Positions 20,063 through 31,600 of a DNA stretch of 64,000 nucleotides are shown one piece after another. The DNA lies in NCBI GenBank assembly GCA_037951105.1, contig JBAMJV010001398.1:310001-374000 (forward strand), given 5' to 3'. A program made the translations under genes and the position numbers. This stretch comes from Echinarachnius parma. Lineage: Eukaryota; Echinodermata; Echinoidea; Clypeasteroida; Echinarachniidae. Position 1 is the first letter of the stretch. Each line of letters opens with the position of its first letter. Below the pieces are notes generated by a model that was given only the letters and a program-made list of their open reading frames with translations, did no database searches and was not told where the DNA came from.

Positions 20063-21865
20063 TAGGGCAATTCCAAGCAAACATTGACATAAGCACCCAT
20101 TTTTCAAATTCGTTGAATCATAACATATTTGGTATCAAATTAAAGCTTAAAGATTAAACTATTCAGAAATGCATTTTGTTCAAAAAAATTGTTGGCGTAA
20201 ACTATTATTTCATATGAATTAATTAGCATAAATTAATTTTAAATTATTTTCACAAAATATACTTGTAAATAAATATTAAGCTTAAAAGAGCTGCAAAAAT
20301 AGGTTTTCATAAAATTTTCTTTCAGTGTTGGTAAGAACATTACTTCAATTTATCAGATAAATATCTATTTCGGCATTTTCGCTCTTTGTTCTGCTTCAGT
20401 GACTGCTTCATTTATAGTCATCTATATGTCACGCTGTTACCCTAAAAACAGTTATTTTTAATATTTCTGGAAAAATATGAATGGGAATGAAATAATTTTT
20501 TGTTTCTTCTTCATTCACCCATAGGGCTATATTATGGATGCTAAATAGCAGCATTATCTTTTACCACTAATTAATCTAAGCAATATCAATTTGGTCACGC
20601 TGTTACTTTTTGGGTAACAGCGTGACGCAACCTACTTTTTTTTTGCAATATCTCAAGAATCGTTGGATGGATTCTGTTCAAACTTTGTACAAGACATGTA
20701 TTCAGAGGTATGGATTATCTGATACACTTTGGGGCCATGAGGTCAAAGGTCAAGGTCACAGCTAATTAATATGCAAAAAATATATTATTCTCAAGATATT
20801 TCAAGAATCCTTGAAGGATGACATGATAATTAATACTGGTATGCGTTCAGTGAAGTAGATGACCTGATTATAGAATTTGGTCACGGGGTCAAAGGTCAAC
20901 AGGTCAAATTATGGTAGTTTATTTTTTATCTCACAAAAAAATGCCAGAATTAATGTTAGAAAGAGTACTGTAGATAAAAGAAAATTCTATGAAAATGTTT
21001 GGAGCACAGGTCAAAGGTCACTCGGATGATTACCAATTCAAACACAAAAACTTACTGACATTGAAATCATGTTACATGAAACAAATCACTTGTAGATATG
21101 CACTGTGCCACATAAAATTAAACATTTGTATGCTAATTTGAGAAATAAGGTCAAAGGTCAGATGTCAAAGGTCTAATATTTCATTGTTGCAATTAAGTTT
21201 GTATTTTGGGTTTGATATTTGATGGTTCCTCAAACTAAATTCTGAAAAAGATAAGAATTTCAGTTTTGTCCAAAAACATTTTTGATCAATAGAGGGCGCT
21301 AGGCTGCAAATTTGTGTCATGCGAACCATCATTTCAGAGCATCTGGGTTATATTACCCATTCATCTAGTTCTGTATAGATTCTGGATGACTACATCAAAA
21401 TTATATAATCGTATTCATCTCATCAATATCTCCCATATATATAACATGTACAATTCAGAGGTCACGCTGTTACCGCGCACAGATACGTTTATGATATCAT
21501 ATTTACTATGAACATTGGATTTTTTCTACATTTTTATTTGGATGTTCTAGCTTGATGTCTAGTACAAAGAATCAATGTGACAAAATTGCAAAATGTTCCT
21601 GTAGTTCACAGAGTTTGCTTAGTTTCTTACCATGTAAGAAACCCATGTCTTTTTGCCGTCACGCTGTTACCGCAGATATTGATATTCATAATTCATAATT
21701 TAGTGGGAATTTTGATTTTCTTGCCTATTGTAAATAATTAGTAGGATAGTGGTAACAGATGCATATCAAAATTTGGTTCTGGACATTTTTATTTTGTGAG
21801 TTATTTAGACTTTCATCATGAGAAACACCCTCCTACCGTCACGCTGTTACCTTGGAATTGCCCTA
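20063..21865. mobile_element. 1.8-kb TA-flanked element with six TCACGCTGTTAC motifs
   Basis: Perfect inverted ends TAGGGCAATTCCAAG / CTTGGAATTGCCCTA are flanked by TA. Inside, TCACGCTGTTAC occurs near 20431, 20597, 21462, 21659 and 21839, plus once inverted at 20618-20630 (GTAACAGCGTGAC). The middle has several AGGTCAAAGGTCA direct repeats and text resembling the tandem unit of 9841-10796. No ORF of useful size, so it is non-autonomous. Confidence 0.8.
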
Positions 21866-23224
21866 TAGATATATTTCATAATTCAAAATCATGAAAGTAA
21901 AAGTATTTCATTCCTGCATATTGTAGGCCTACATACTACTAATACTACTAGCGACGCCAAACAGACCCCGATTTTAGGGCTTGCTACTACATAGCCATAG
22001 TCATAGATCAAGAAATATATTGTTTTCAGAGCCCATTTTACATTCACTATACTGTCCTATACTGTAAGCCCTTCTGGACTGTAGATGTGATTAACCAATT
22101 ACAATTGCCAATTAAAGTTAACTTTAAGACAAAATTTCAAGGATTTGAAACTACTGTTTCTCTCCCTAGTTTATGAGCTATTAAATACATCCAAGTGTAT
22201 ATGGAAAGCGGACTGCTAGTAGTTTTTTTTAAGACCAGAAACAATGATGTAAGTAAGAATATTTTCATGCAACTTGTGTTTTATCTTAAAGGGTGGCGTA
22301 TTGTAATGGTTATGTTGAATAGTGGAGTCACTGCGAATTGCTGAATGGAGTAGGTTAGGGTTGAAGAACGTGGATTATAGTCCTCTTCTGGCTGAACAAA
22401 GGCTATCCATTTTCACTCAACCTTAAAGGGGTAGTTCAGTTTTGGTAGAGAGGGTGCTGCACATTACAATTTTGTGTGAGGTAATGAAAAACCGAGTGTC
22501 GAATTTGAGAGAACATGCAATCTTTATGGCAGAATAAACTTTATTTGGTCAAAATCGACCCAGAAACGGCTGAAATATCAATAAATATATCTGATCTTAT
22601 AATTATTTGGGGCCCAAATAAAAGATGATTTTTTCAAAAAATTTAAAAAATGCTTGCACTTTTTCAAAAGCGTTTTTTAAATAGTTGTTGATGATCTCTC
22701 TATTTGATCATTATTTCAATAAAACATCACATGCATAATTTTGTATGAAAAATAGTTGAAACCAATGCTTGTCTATAAAGCGCCCTCTTGTGTTTTAATG
22801 GCTCTTTTTGAATGATAACAGGCTCTTTTTGAATGATAACGGGCTTTTTACTTAGTAGTTTGTAATTTTATATACCTTTCTAGCATGGTAGAGTTATAAC
22901 TATTAGTTTTAGTGCTGAGTCAAATCGAAAAAAAAAATTTAATAATCCGATATAAATATTCTGTCCGTTTTTTCAATTAGAATCGGCAGGACAGTGCGAT
23001 GTTAGTGTACAAACTGCTGTCAAGATGAAAGATTTCGATATCTCTTCATATATTCTTCTAAATTTGGCCCTCACTATACCACTTGTATATTAATCCTCTT
23101 ACCTTTGGTTTATTATTTGTTTTGTTTATTTGTAATTTATGTAAAATACCTTTACTTTTATCTTTAGCAATAGATAAGCAGGGTTCAATGTGCCATTTTC
23201 TGATCGAATCTATCGAATGGGGAT

Positions 23225-23437
23225 TACAATTAAACAAAATATATATATATATAATTATATATAATTGCAAGGAGTAATCATAAATGATTGAGAAGGAAGA
23301 ATAATAGTAGGCGTAGCTTAATAAGCAATGTTCCTCCTTTTAATCCGCCAATGAAAAAAGGCACTGGTCGAAAAATTGGTCTCCGCCTGGTTCTCCGGCT
23401 TGGAACGCCAATGACTTAACCACTAGGCCACGGGGAC
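23225..23437 (-). mobile_element. tRNA-Gly-headed SINE, head part
   Basis: The minus strand reads GTCCCCGTGGCCTAGTGGTT (acceptor, A box) and TTGGCGTTCCAAGCC, an anticodon arm with UCC in the 7-nt loop, then a T-arm region with an internal deletion, then a body ending in an AT dinucleotide tail. The head is cut at 23437 by the foldback hAT; flanking homology resumes at 24095. Confidence 0.75.
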
Positions 23438-23979
23438 TAGTGCTGTAACTGACCTTGATGATCGGATCGTTTGATCGGATCGGCAAAATTTTATCGATCT
23501 TCGAAATCGGATCGATGATCGGGATCGGATGATCGGCTATAAAAAAAATAATAATAAATAAAAAAATTTAAAAAAAAAAAAAATCCGTTTTTTTTTCTTT
23601 GGAAAATGATCCCCAAAAAACACAATTTGGGAATATAAATGAATACCAAAGCAACATATATCCATATTAATAAGCCCAAGGTAATCTTGTACGGGTATGT
23701 TTTCATTTCAAACTGATTACCTCTTCTTTTACAAAATTACTCACGCCGATTTTGAGCTTAGTCCCATGTGATTAATTTGGCGTAACCTTTCAGAAACACA
23801 TGGGACTAAGCTCAAAATCGGCGCGAATAATTTTGTAAAAGGAGAGGTAATCAGTTTTAAATGAAAGCATACCCATACAAGATTACCTTGGGCTTATTAA
23901 TATGGATATATGTTGCTTTGGTATTCATTTATATTCCCAAAATATGTTTTTTGGGATCATTTTCCAAAGAAAAAAAAAA

Positions 23980-24014
<35 letters not shown>

Positions 24015-24086
24015 CGATCCGATCTTCCGATTTTTACTGCATGATCGGAAATCGGCATGCCGATCCGATGATCGGTTACAGCACTA
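23438..24086. mobile_element. Foldback hAT-type MITE, 649 bp
   Basis: The ends are TAGTGCTGTAAC and GTTACAGCACTA. An exact 8-bp duplication ACGGGGAC lies at 23430-23437 and 24087-24094. Almost the whole element is an inverted repeat (arms about 23580-23770 and 23790-23985). The GATCGGAAATCGGCATG end block also occurs at 59142-59160. Confidence 0.9.
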
Positions 24087-24293
24087 ACGGGGACCGTGTG
24101 ATTGAAGACAGATCCAGTTCAGGTCATTGGCAAGCCAATCTCTCGGCCCTTTGTGCTCAAGTATTCATGGGGAAGGAGTTACGAACAATGCAAGCCGCCT
24201 TTACTTCTCGCTTATATATATATATATATTTTATTTAAGCGAGAAGTAAACTAATACATACAGCTTCGGTTTCTTCCAATATATAAATAATTG

Positions 24294-24609
24294 CAAAGAG
24301 TAATCATAAATGATTGAGAAGGAAGAATAATAGTAGGCGTAGCTTAATAAGCAATGTTCCTCCTTTTAATCCACCAAATGAAAAAAGGCACTGGTCGAAA
24401 AATTGGTCTCCGCCAGGACTCGAACCTGGGTCTTCGGCTTGGATCGGCATCAGCGTTCCAAGCCGGAGACCCAGGTTCGAGTCCTGGCGGAGACCAATTT
24501 TTCGACCAGAGCCTTTTTTCATTTGGTGGATTAAAAGGAGGAACATTGCTTATTAAGCTACGCCTACTATTATTCTTCCTTCTCAATCATTTATGATTAC
24601 TCTTTGCAA
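24294..24609. repeat. Head-to-head SINE palindrome with two half tRNA-Gly sequences
   Basis: Two copies of the SINE body point outward, joined at tRNA 3' halves (CCCAGGTTCGAGTCCTGGCG with B box, anticodon loop GTTCCAA). Arms are about 150 bp and nearly perfect; the spacer is about 12 bp (TCGGCATCAGCG). Not a functional tRNA: the 5' halves are missing. Confidence 0.85.
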
Positions 24610-25271
24610 TTATATATATTTTATTTTTTAATTTTTTTTTTTCCGGATACTCGTATTCGAAAATTTGTATCCGGTATCCGACCTTCATGGTCGGATATCG
24701 GATATCCATCTGTTTGGACTTAGCCCTATTTAGTTTATAATGTTACTGTCCAGGTTTGGTTACTTAAGTTCAGCCTTACCAAAACTGTACTACCCCTTTA
24801 ACCCACCCCAAAATCATTCACAGTTGTTTGTAGCATCCTTTATAAATAATCAACTAAAAGTTGCCTGAAAAAAAAGACTACTTGCATTATTGCGTTGGAA
24901 AAAAAGTCTCCCCACTATTCTGCTTCCCATACCATCAATACCACTATTTAATATTGTACATCAGAATGGTAATTCTAACATTTAAAGCCTTGAAATCGGG
25001 TCTCAATCGGTTATAATATTAATCTTTGGAAGCTTCAATTGTTCATCAAGGTCAGATGGATTATGTAAAGTGATTTCCGCAAGAACTTATTCATCAATTA
25101 AAAGCTTTTTGCAAATCCAGTCTAAAAGTAGAGAATTACCAACTATTTTTCATTAAAGTCCAGTTATCTTTTTGTATGAGATATATATTACATGTAAAGT
25201 AAACAAGAATCCCCACATAAAATGCAAAATTGTATTTAATGTTCATTTCTTCTCTTTTTTTGTTCTTTCAG

Positions 25272-27238
25272 AATTACTGTCCTACTAATAACAGCCAGTG
25301 CAGGTGCATTCAAGACTCCCCTGCTCATCCAAGGATGCTATTCATGGAACTCATCATGGACAAATATTTGTAGCAAATTCTACTTGACCAATTATCTTTG
25401 TGTAGAGAATGCTAAGAGGGACAAACTGGTTTCAAACATTACCTCGACTGCTTGGGATCCAAGCATGTAATCATGAAATTTTGCAGTGATATGAAGGAGA
25501 AGATTGATTGTTCAACATGGAAATTGACAACATAAACGTTGAAAGTAGTGGAGGGCAGCCTGGAGGCAAAAGTTATTTTGATGGCGCTGAGGAGCCTCAG
25601 AAAGACTTAAATCTAGAGGAATTTTGTGGCCCAGGCAGTGTTGAGCAAGAAGACAAAAATGACCAAGATGCTAGTAGTCAGAATAACGATGTCACACATA
25701 CATGTAGCGATCAGACACAGAGTACAGACAGAGAAAGCCATCAGAATGATAGCCCATTAAGATCTGATGGCAGTCAGAGATCCTCTCCAGTATCAGTATT
25801 AGAAACGACGTCCACTGAGGTTGAAGCTGTTGACAGACTATTGCCTAGACCTAGTTCACCAGGACAGTTTGCTAATGGTCCTGTTACTGTTAGCAGAAGT
25901 GCAACTGTCAAGGAGACTGGGAGTGAAGACGATGAAAGTGCGCAAGATGCTTTGCCATTATTAGAAATGTCGTCCACTGAAGTTAAAGATGTAGACAGCT
26001 TGTCACATAGTCATTCACCAGGACAGTTTATTGATGATCCTGTTAGCAGAAATCTATATTCCAAGCAGGCTGGTAGTAAAGACACTGAAGGTCTGGAAGG
26101 GGCTTCGCCAACAGAAGGAGAAGAACAATGCTCATCTACAGGTTTAGCAAAAGAAGAGAATGGAAACTCCAGAGGCCGTATGAATTCTCAATCAGAACTG
26201 TGTGCTAGCGACAATGTTGACCAAAGAGAAGGAATTGTTTTTGACAAACCTTTGCCTAGTTCACCAGGACATTTTGTTGATGATCCTGTAAGCAGGAGTG
26301 CACCTTCGATGCAGGCTGTCAGTGAAGACCCTAAAGTTCTGGAAGGGGCTTCACCATCAAAGGGAGAAGAAGAACAATGCTCATCTACAGGTTCAGCAAA
26401 AGAAGTGGGTGGAAACTGCAGAGGCGGTATGAATTCTCTATCAGAACAGAGCGCTAGTGAAAATGTTGACCAAAGAGTAGGGATTGTTGTTGACAAACCC
26501 TTGCCTAGTTCACCAGGACAGTTTGTTGATGGTCCTATAAGCAAGAGTTCACATGCGGAGCAGGCTGGTACGGAAGACCCTAAAGGTCTGGAAAGTGCTT
26601 CGCCATCAGAAAGTGAAGGACAATGCTCAACTACAGGTTCGGCAAAAGAAGTGAATGGGAACTGCAGAGGCCGTACGAATTCTCAAACACAACAGTGTGC
26701 TAGTGACAATGTTGACCAAAGCGTAGGGATTGTTACAGACAGTGATGGTGTCAGTATTACATGCAAAGGACAAGCTAGTCCTCCCCGACAAAACCCTGAC
26801 CCAGAGAATACAGCAGGATTGACATTGAAGTTAGATAGCAAAGAAGAGACAATTCACAACAGTCCGAGTGATCACTCAAGTGCAGACGACAACACTTTAT
26901 CACAGACTGAGACCATGAAGAGTGCAGATGTGGAAACCGGGTCAAAGACCACTACCAGCGCAGTGAGGACAACAGTGGAGCTGGATCTAGGAGGGAGTGA
27001 GTGTACCGTGGTGAAGTTTTCCAGTAATACTTCCCAGATCGTCAAGGAGGTGTCTGGAAGGGGTTCTGAAGAAGCGTGCTATCGCCTCGGTGGAGGATCA
27101 CCCAAAGAAATGCCTGGCGCTGCTGTCTCTGACAACCTTCCTGGATCCAATGTTGACGTCTGCAACATTGAGGATGCTGCTAGTGACCATTCTCCTGGGG
27201 CCAGCTTTGACCACTGGCAAGACAACATAGATACGCAG
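25272..27238 (+). CDS. Zinc-finger gene exon 2 (start codon, repeat region)
   Basis: The acceptor is TTCTTTCAG before 25272 and the donor is ACGCAG|GTGAGA at 27239. 245 nt of leader precede the ATG at 25517. It encodes the acidic, Ser-rich N-terminal 574 residues, phase 0 at the end. Confidence 0.87.
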
Positions 27239-28581
27239 GTGAGAAGACACAAAGAATGCTAATTGATCTTGTTTCTAAATGTTTGAATGGTATTTAAAAA
27301 ATACAAAATACAAAAACATGGTGGCTCAGGATGATTAAGCTCAAAAATGCAAAAGAAAAAGACCCCGTACATAATTGTGAATCCTCTTTAAATTCTCATT
27401 GAGTTTTGCAAAACAATTTTAAGAGTGCTTGTTGAAAGGTGTCAATAGATTGTTTTACAGGTGGTTGTTCAAAGGTGCAGACCTGTATGATACCATGATT
27501 TTATGAATAGGAATTTTTAAACCAGCAGAAATGCTTTGTCATGGTGGTTTGATTTGAGAAGAGTACTGAGTATTTTCTCTCATTCATAAAAAAGGTTTAC
27601 TGCTTTGTAAGGGTCAAGAATGTTTATTTCACATTTAGTTTAAAACAAGTTTGAAAAACAAACAAAATTAAACAAATTACGACTCATCTACAAAGCTCTT
27701 TTTTAGCTCATCCGGCCCGAAGGGCCCGATGAGCTTATGCCATGCCGTGGCGTCCGTCGTCCGTCCGTCCTTCCGTCCTTCCGTCCTTCCGTCCGTCCGT
27801 CCGTCCGTCCGTCCGTCCGTCCACAGTTTTCAAAATGCTTCTTCTTCGTTATTTTTCAACCGATTTTGATTCTGATTGTTTCATAAGATAGGGCTAGGAG
27901 GGGGATTTAAAACTTCTACACAGAATCGTGAAATTCATTATATATGCTAATTTATGCAAATTTATTCGAAATCACAAAAAATGCTTCTTCTCCTTCATTT
28001 CTTGACCGATTTTGATTTGGTTTGCTTTATCTGGTAGAGCTAACTTTGGTACACTAAACTTCTACACAGAATTTTGAAATTTTTCTCCATTAATTAATTA
28101 TGGTAATTTATGCAAATTTATTCCAAAAATCACAAAAAATGCTTCTTCTCCTTCATTTCTTGACCGATTTTGATTTGGTTTGCTTTATCTGGTAGAGCTA
28201 ACTTTGGTACACTAAACTTCTACACAGAATTTTGAAATTTTTCTCCATTAATTAATTATGGTAATTTATGCAAATTTATTCCAAAAATCACAAAAAATGC
28301 TTCTTCTTCATTTCTCGACCGATTTCGATTTGGTTTGCTTTATCTGGTAGAGCTAGCTTTGGTACACTAAACTTCTACACAGAATTTTGAAATTTTTCTC
28401 CATTAATTAATTATGGTAATTTATGCAAATTTATTCCAAAAATCACAAAAAATGCTTCTTCTCCTTCATTTCTCGACCGATTTTGATTTGGTTTGCTTTA
28501 TCTGGTAGAGCTAACTTTGGTACACTAAACTTCAACACAGAATTTTTAAATTTTTCTCCATGAATTAACTATGGTATTTTT

Positions 28582-28626
<45 letters not shown>

Positions 28627-31600
28627 TTATTTATTTATTTATTTATTTATTTTTTTATTATTTTTTTAAAAATTTTTTTATTTATTATTTTTTAAATTTA
28701 TTTTTAAAATTTTTTTTATTTATTTATTATTTTTTTTTCCCATGTCCCTTCTGGGGCGTCAAATTTATATTTTTTTCACTCTATTTTTTTAAAATTAATT
28801 TTTATGTCCCTTCCAGGGCATCACATTTTTATTTTTTGACCAGTTGAAAAGTGTACCACATGAAATTTGCGATATTTGATGTTGCGAGATGCCGGATGAG
28901 CGCTACGTCATTGACGTTCTGGTTTATGGAGGTCTTACAATTGTGTCATTAATTTATTTCTATATCTCTGACAAAATGTGCCTTTTTGTATAATTACAGG
29001 ATGGCAGCAGCATGAATGAAAGGAGACTTGAAGAAGGTGAATGTTATGATGATGGTGAGTATCACTTTTTCTCCTGTATTAAATCTAACCTCTTGCTCAA
29101 TTTCCTGTTGAAAATATCAGAAAATAATCTGTCAATATGTATCCTACTATCCTTCCCTTGTAGTTATTTTCTTGTATGCAATTTTGGATGCGGTCCTCTC
29201 AATTTAAATTATCCTGATCAACAAAGAATGTGCTTTAATGTGTTGGTACTTGGTAGTCGTGTCCATACAAAAATTTTGAAATTTACTTTTGCAAAACAGA
29301 AACATCAGATAGAAGAAATTTTGAATTCATAATGAAATTGATCAATAAAGAACAGAGTAGATTCACTAGATTGGATAGTCATCAGTGCTAACTGACATAC
29401 ATTGCCCTGTTTTTGAAGTTTCCCTAATTGTCAATCAAGATAAAAAGCTGGATCTCTTCCAGCAATCTCACACATGTTGATTCTGTCTGTTATAATATGA
29501 GATGTGACCAGCTTCAGTACTTCTGACTAACAATTTATTACGGAGACCACCAACATAGGGCTGCAATAACTCAGTTGATAGAGCACTGGTGCCACTTGTC
29601 AAGTAATCCGGTTGTCATTTTCTTTGCTCACTATATACCTGTATCTAGATCTTAAAAGAACCTGGACAGGATATGTATGACATACAATACATGTACAGTA
29701 TGTCAATCATTATACATCTGGTTTTTTTCTTCATTTTTATCTTTGACATATATATATGTACTGACTTTTGTTTTTTTCTTTTCCTTTCTATTTGTTTATA
29801 TTTTTTTGCAACAACAGAATCCTGCACCTTCATAAAATGCCCAGGTTGCAGTGAACTGGTCATCAGTGGACAGCTGATGCAGCATGTCATACAGTGCAAT
29901 GCACAACCTGGGTTTGATGAGGACCACAGCAGCAACAAGGAAGAGGAGGAACAAACACCACCACAGGATGAAGAGACTATGGAGGTGGAGTGCCCAGAGT
30001 GTGGAGTCGGTTTCAGCAAAAACGAGGATCTGATAATCCACATCCAGATTCACGAGATGCTGGCCAAGAATGCCCGGAAGGTGCAGGAGAGCACTCGCAT
30101 GAAGCAGCTGATGACCCAGGCCAAGGAGCAGATGGTCATGCAGGACCCTGTGCAGCAGGGCAGAAGTTCCAAGTGCAAGGTCTGTCACCAGCGGTTCGCA
30201 GATCCCACCATGGCGCCGTACCACGAGATGATGCACGACAAGTTCCCCTTCCACTGCAAGAAGTGTGACATGTTCTTCGGGACGCTTCTTGATCTGCAGA
30301 GGCAGCGTTGCGGAACCAAGAAGCACCACAAGGCCTTCAGTTACAAGTGTGGCACGTGCCAGGGTGTCATCCTGCACGCGCATAAGATGATGAAGCACAG
30401 GCGCAAGTGTAAAGGGAAGGTGGAGGTCTGTATGCTGTGCAAGGCAAAGTTCAACAGCTTTGAGGATCTGAAGTGCCACATAGAGGTGTGTGCTGTGAGG
30501 AAAACAGGAGATATGAAACCAGGGAGCATCGATGATGGTGGACTTGCAGGTGCTTATAATTGTTCAAATGAAAATGTAGCCATGGAGAATCACTCGGATG
30601 TTATGAGTTGTTCAGATGACGCCCGTTTGTCGCAAGAGGAAAATAATTCAGAAAAGTGTGCTGTTAGATATAGTCCATCAAGTACAACTGAAGGACCTTC
30701 TGTAAGTGTTGATCAAGTTAGAAACCCAGTTCAGCTGAGTGGTGATATTGAAGATAAAGACAAAGATACTTTTCAGAAGGCCTCCTCCTTAAATACAGTG
30801 CAAGATGAATGTTCTGCTGCATTCTGCCAGTTGTGTGGATTTGAACTGTGGGAAACTCAGCCACGTTTTGAGCGATCTTGCAAAAAGCCTTCCAAGTTTT
30901 GTAAAGAATGTCTCAAGATGAATCACAGGCAGTTAAACAAGAAATCATCGGTTTCTGAGCTTGGTGCAGATACTAACCATGGTCATCCACCCACTGAGCA
31001 GTTACCAGTGCATTTAGAAGCTACAGATGATAAGAGCCGCGAGGGTAGTATCCAAAAGACAGAGAGGAAAAAGAAAGAGAAAAGGAGGAAAAGGAAATTA
31101 GGGGAAATTTGTGGTGCCTGTGGCAAAGAATTCCCAGACTATGAGAGTCTTGCAGATCATGCAGCAGGATGCAATCACGTCAGGCTGGGGAAGTCTTGTG
31201 AGATAGAGCCTTTAGCTCAAGAAACCACAGAGCCTTGCAGTGAGCTCAAAGTAGACTGGCAGTGCCCGCAGAGTGAAAGGGCAAAGAAAAAACGGTGCTC
31301 CAAGTGTAACCGCACTTTTTGGAAGGACAAAAAGTTTCAGAAACACCTCAAGTTGTGCAAGGTGAAACGGAATTCACCCTTGGAACCCAAGAATGCTGTT
31401 GAAGTAATATCCTCTGAGGATGATTTGCCATTGCTCTCTCTTCAGAAAAGAAGTAAAACTGTCAATGATGTGAATGAGAGAGAAAATGATGCATCCCCAT
31501 TGAAAACCGGTGGAGATCCAATCGAAAGAGTTAAGATAAAACGCACCAAAACATCATTGCGTTCAAAAGATTATCATACATATCATTCATGCAAAATTAC

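Larger units (their letters stand above)
22910..24728. mobile_element. hAT-type element inserted in the TTAA-MITE
   Basis: The ends are TAGTGCTGAGTCAAA and TTTGGACTTAGCCCTA, imperfect inverted repeats. The flanks ATTAGTTT / TTTAGTTT are a 7/8 target duplication placed exactly where the host element is split. It contains the SINE material and a second hAT element. Confidence 0.75.
22423..24801. mobile_element. TTAA-MITE family A, copy 3, split by a nested insertion
   Basis: The left part is 22423-22909 and the right part 24729-24801 (ATAATGTTACTGTCC to ACTACCCCTTTAA). Joined, they match the uninterrupted copy at 57782-58324. TTAA at both outer edges. Confidence 0.85.

Noticed and set aside
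24405-24500. Functional tRNA-Gly gene
   Set aside because: Only 3' halves are present, joined head to head; no 5' acceptor strand or D arm.
29796-30479. 227-codon minus-strand frame opposite zinc-finger exon 4
   Set aside because: Complement of a conserved finger-coding exon; no splice or family support.
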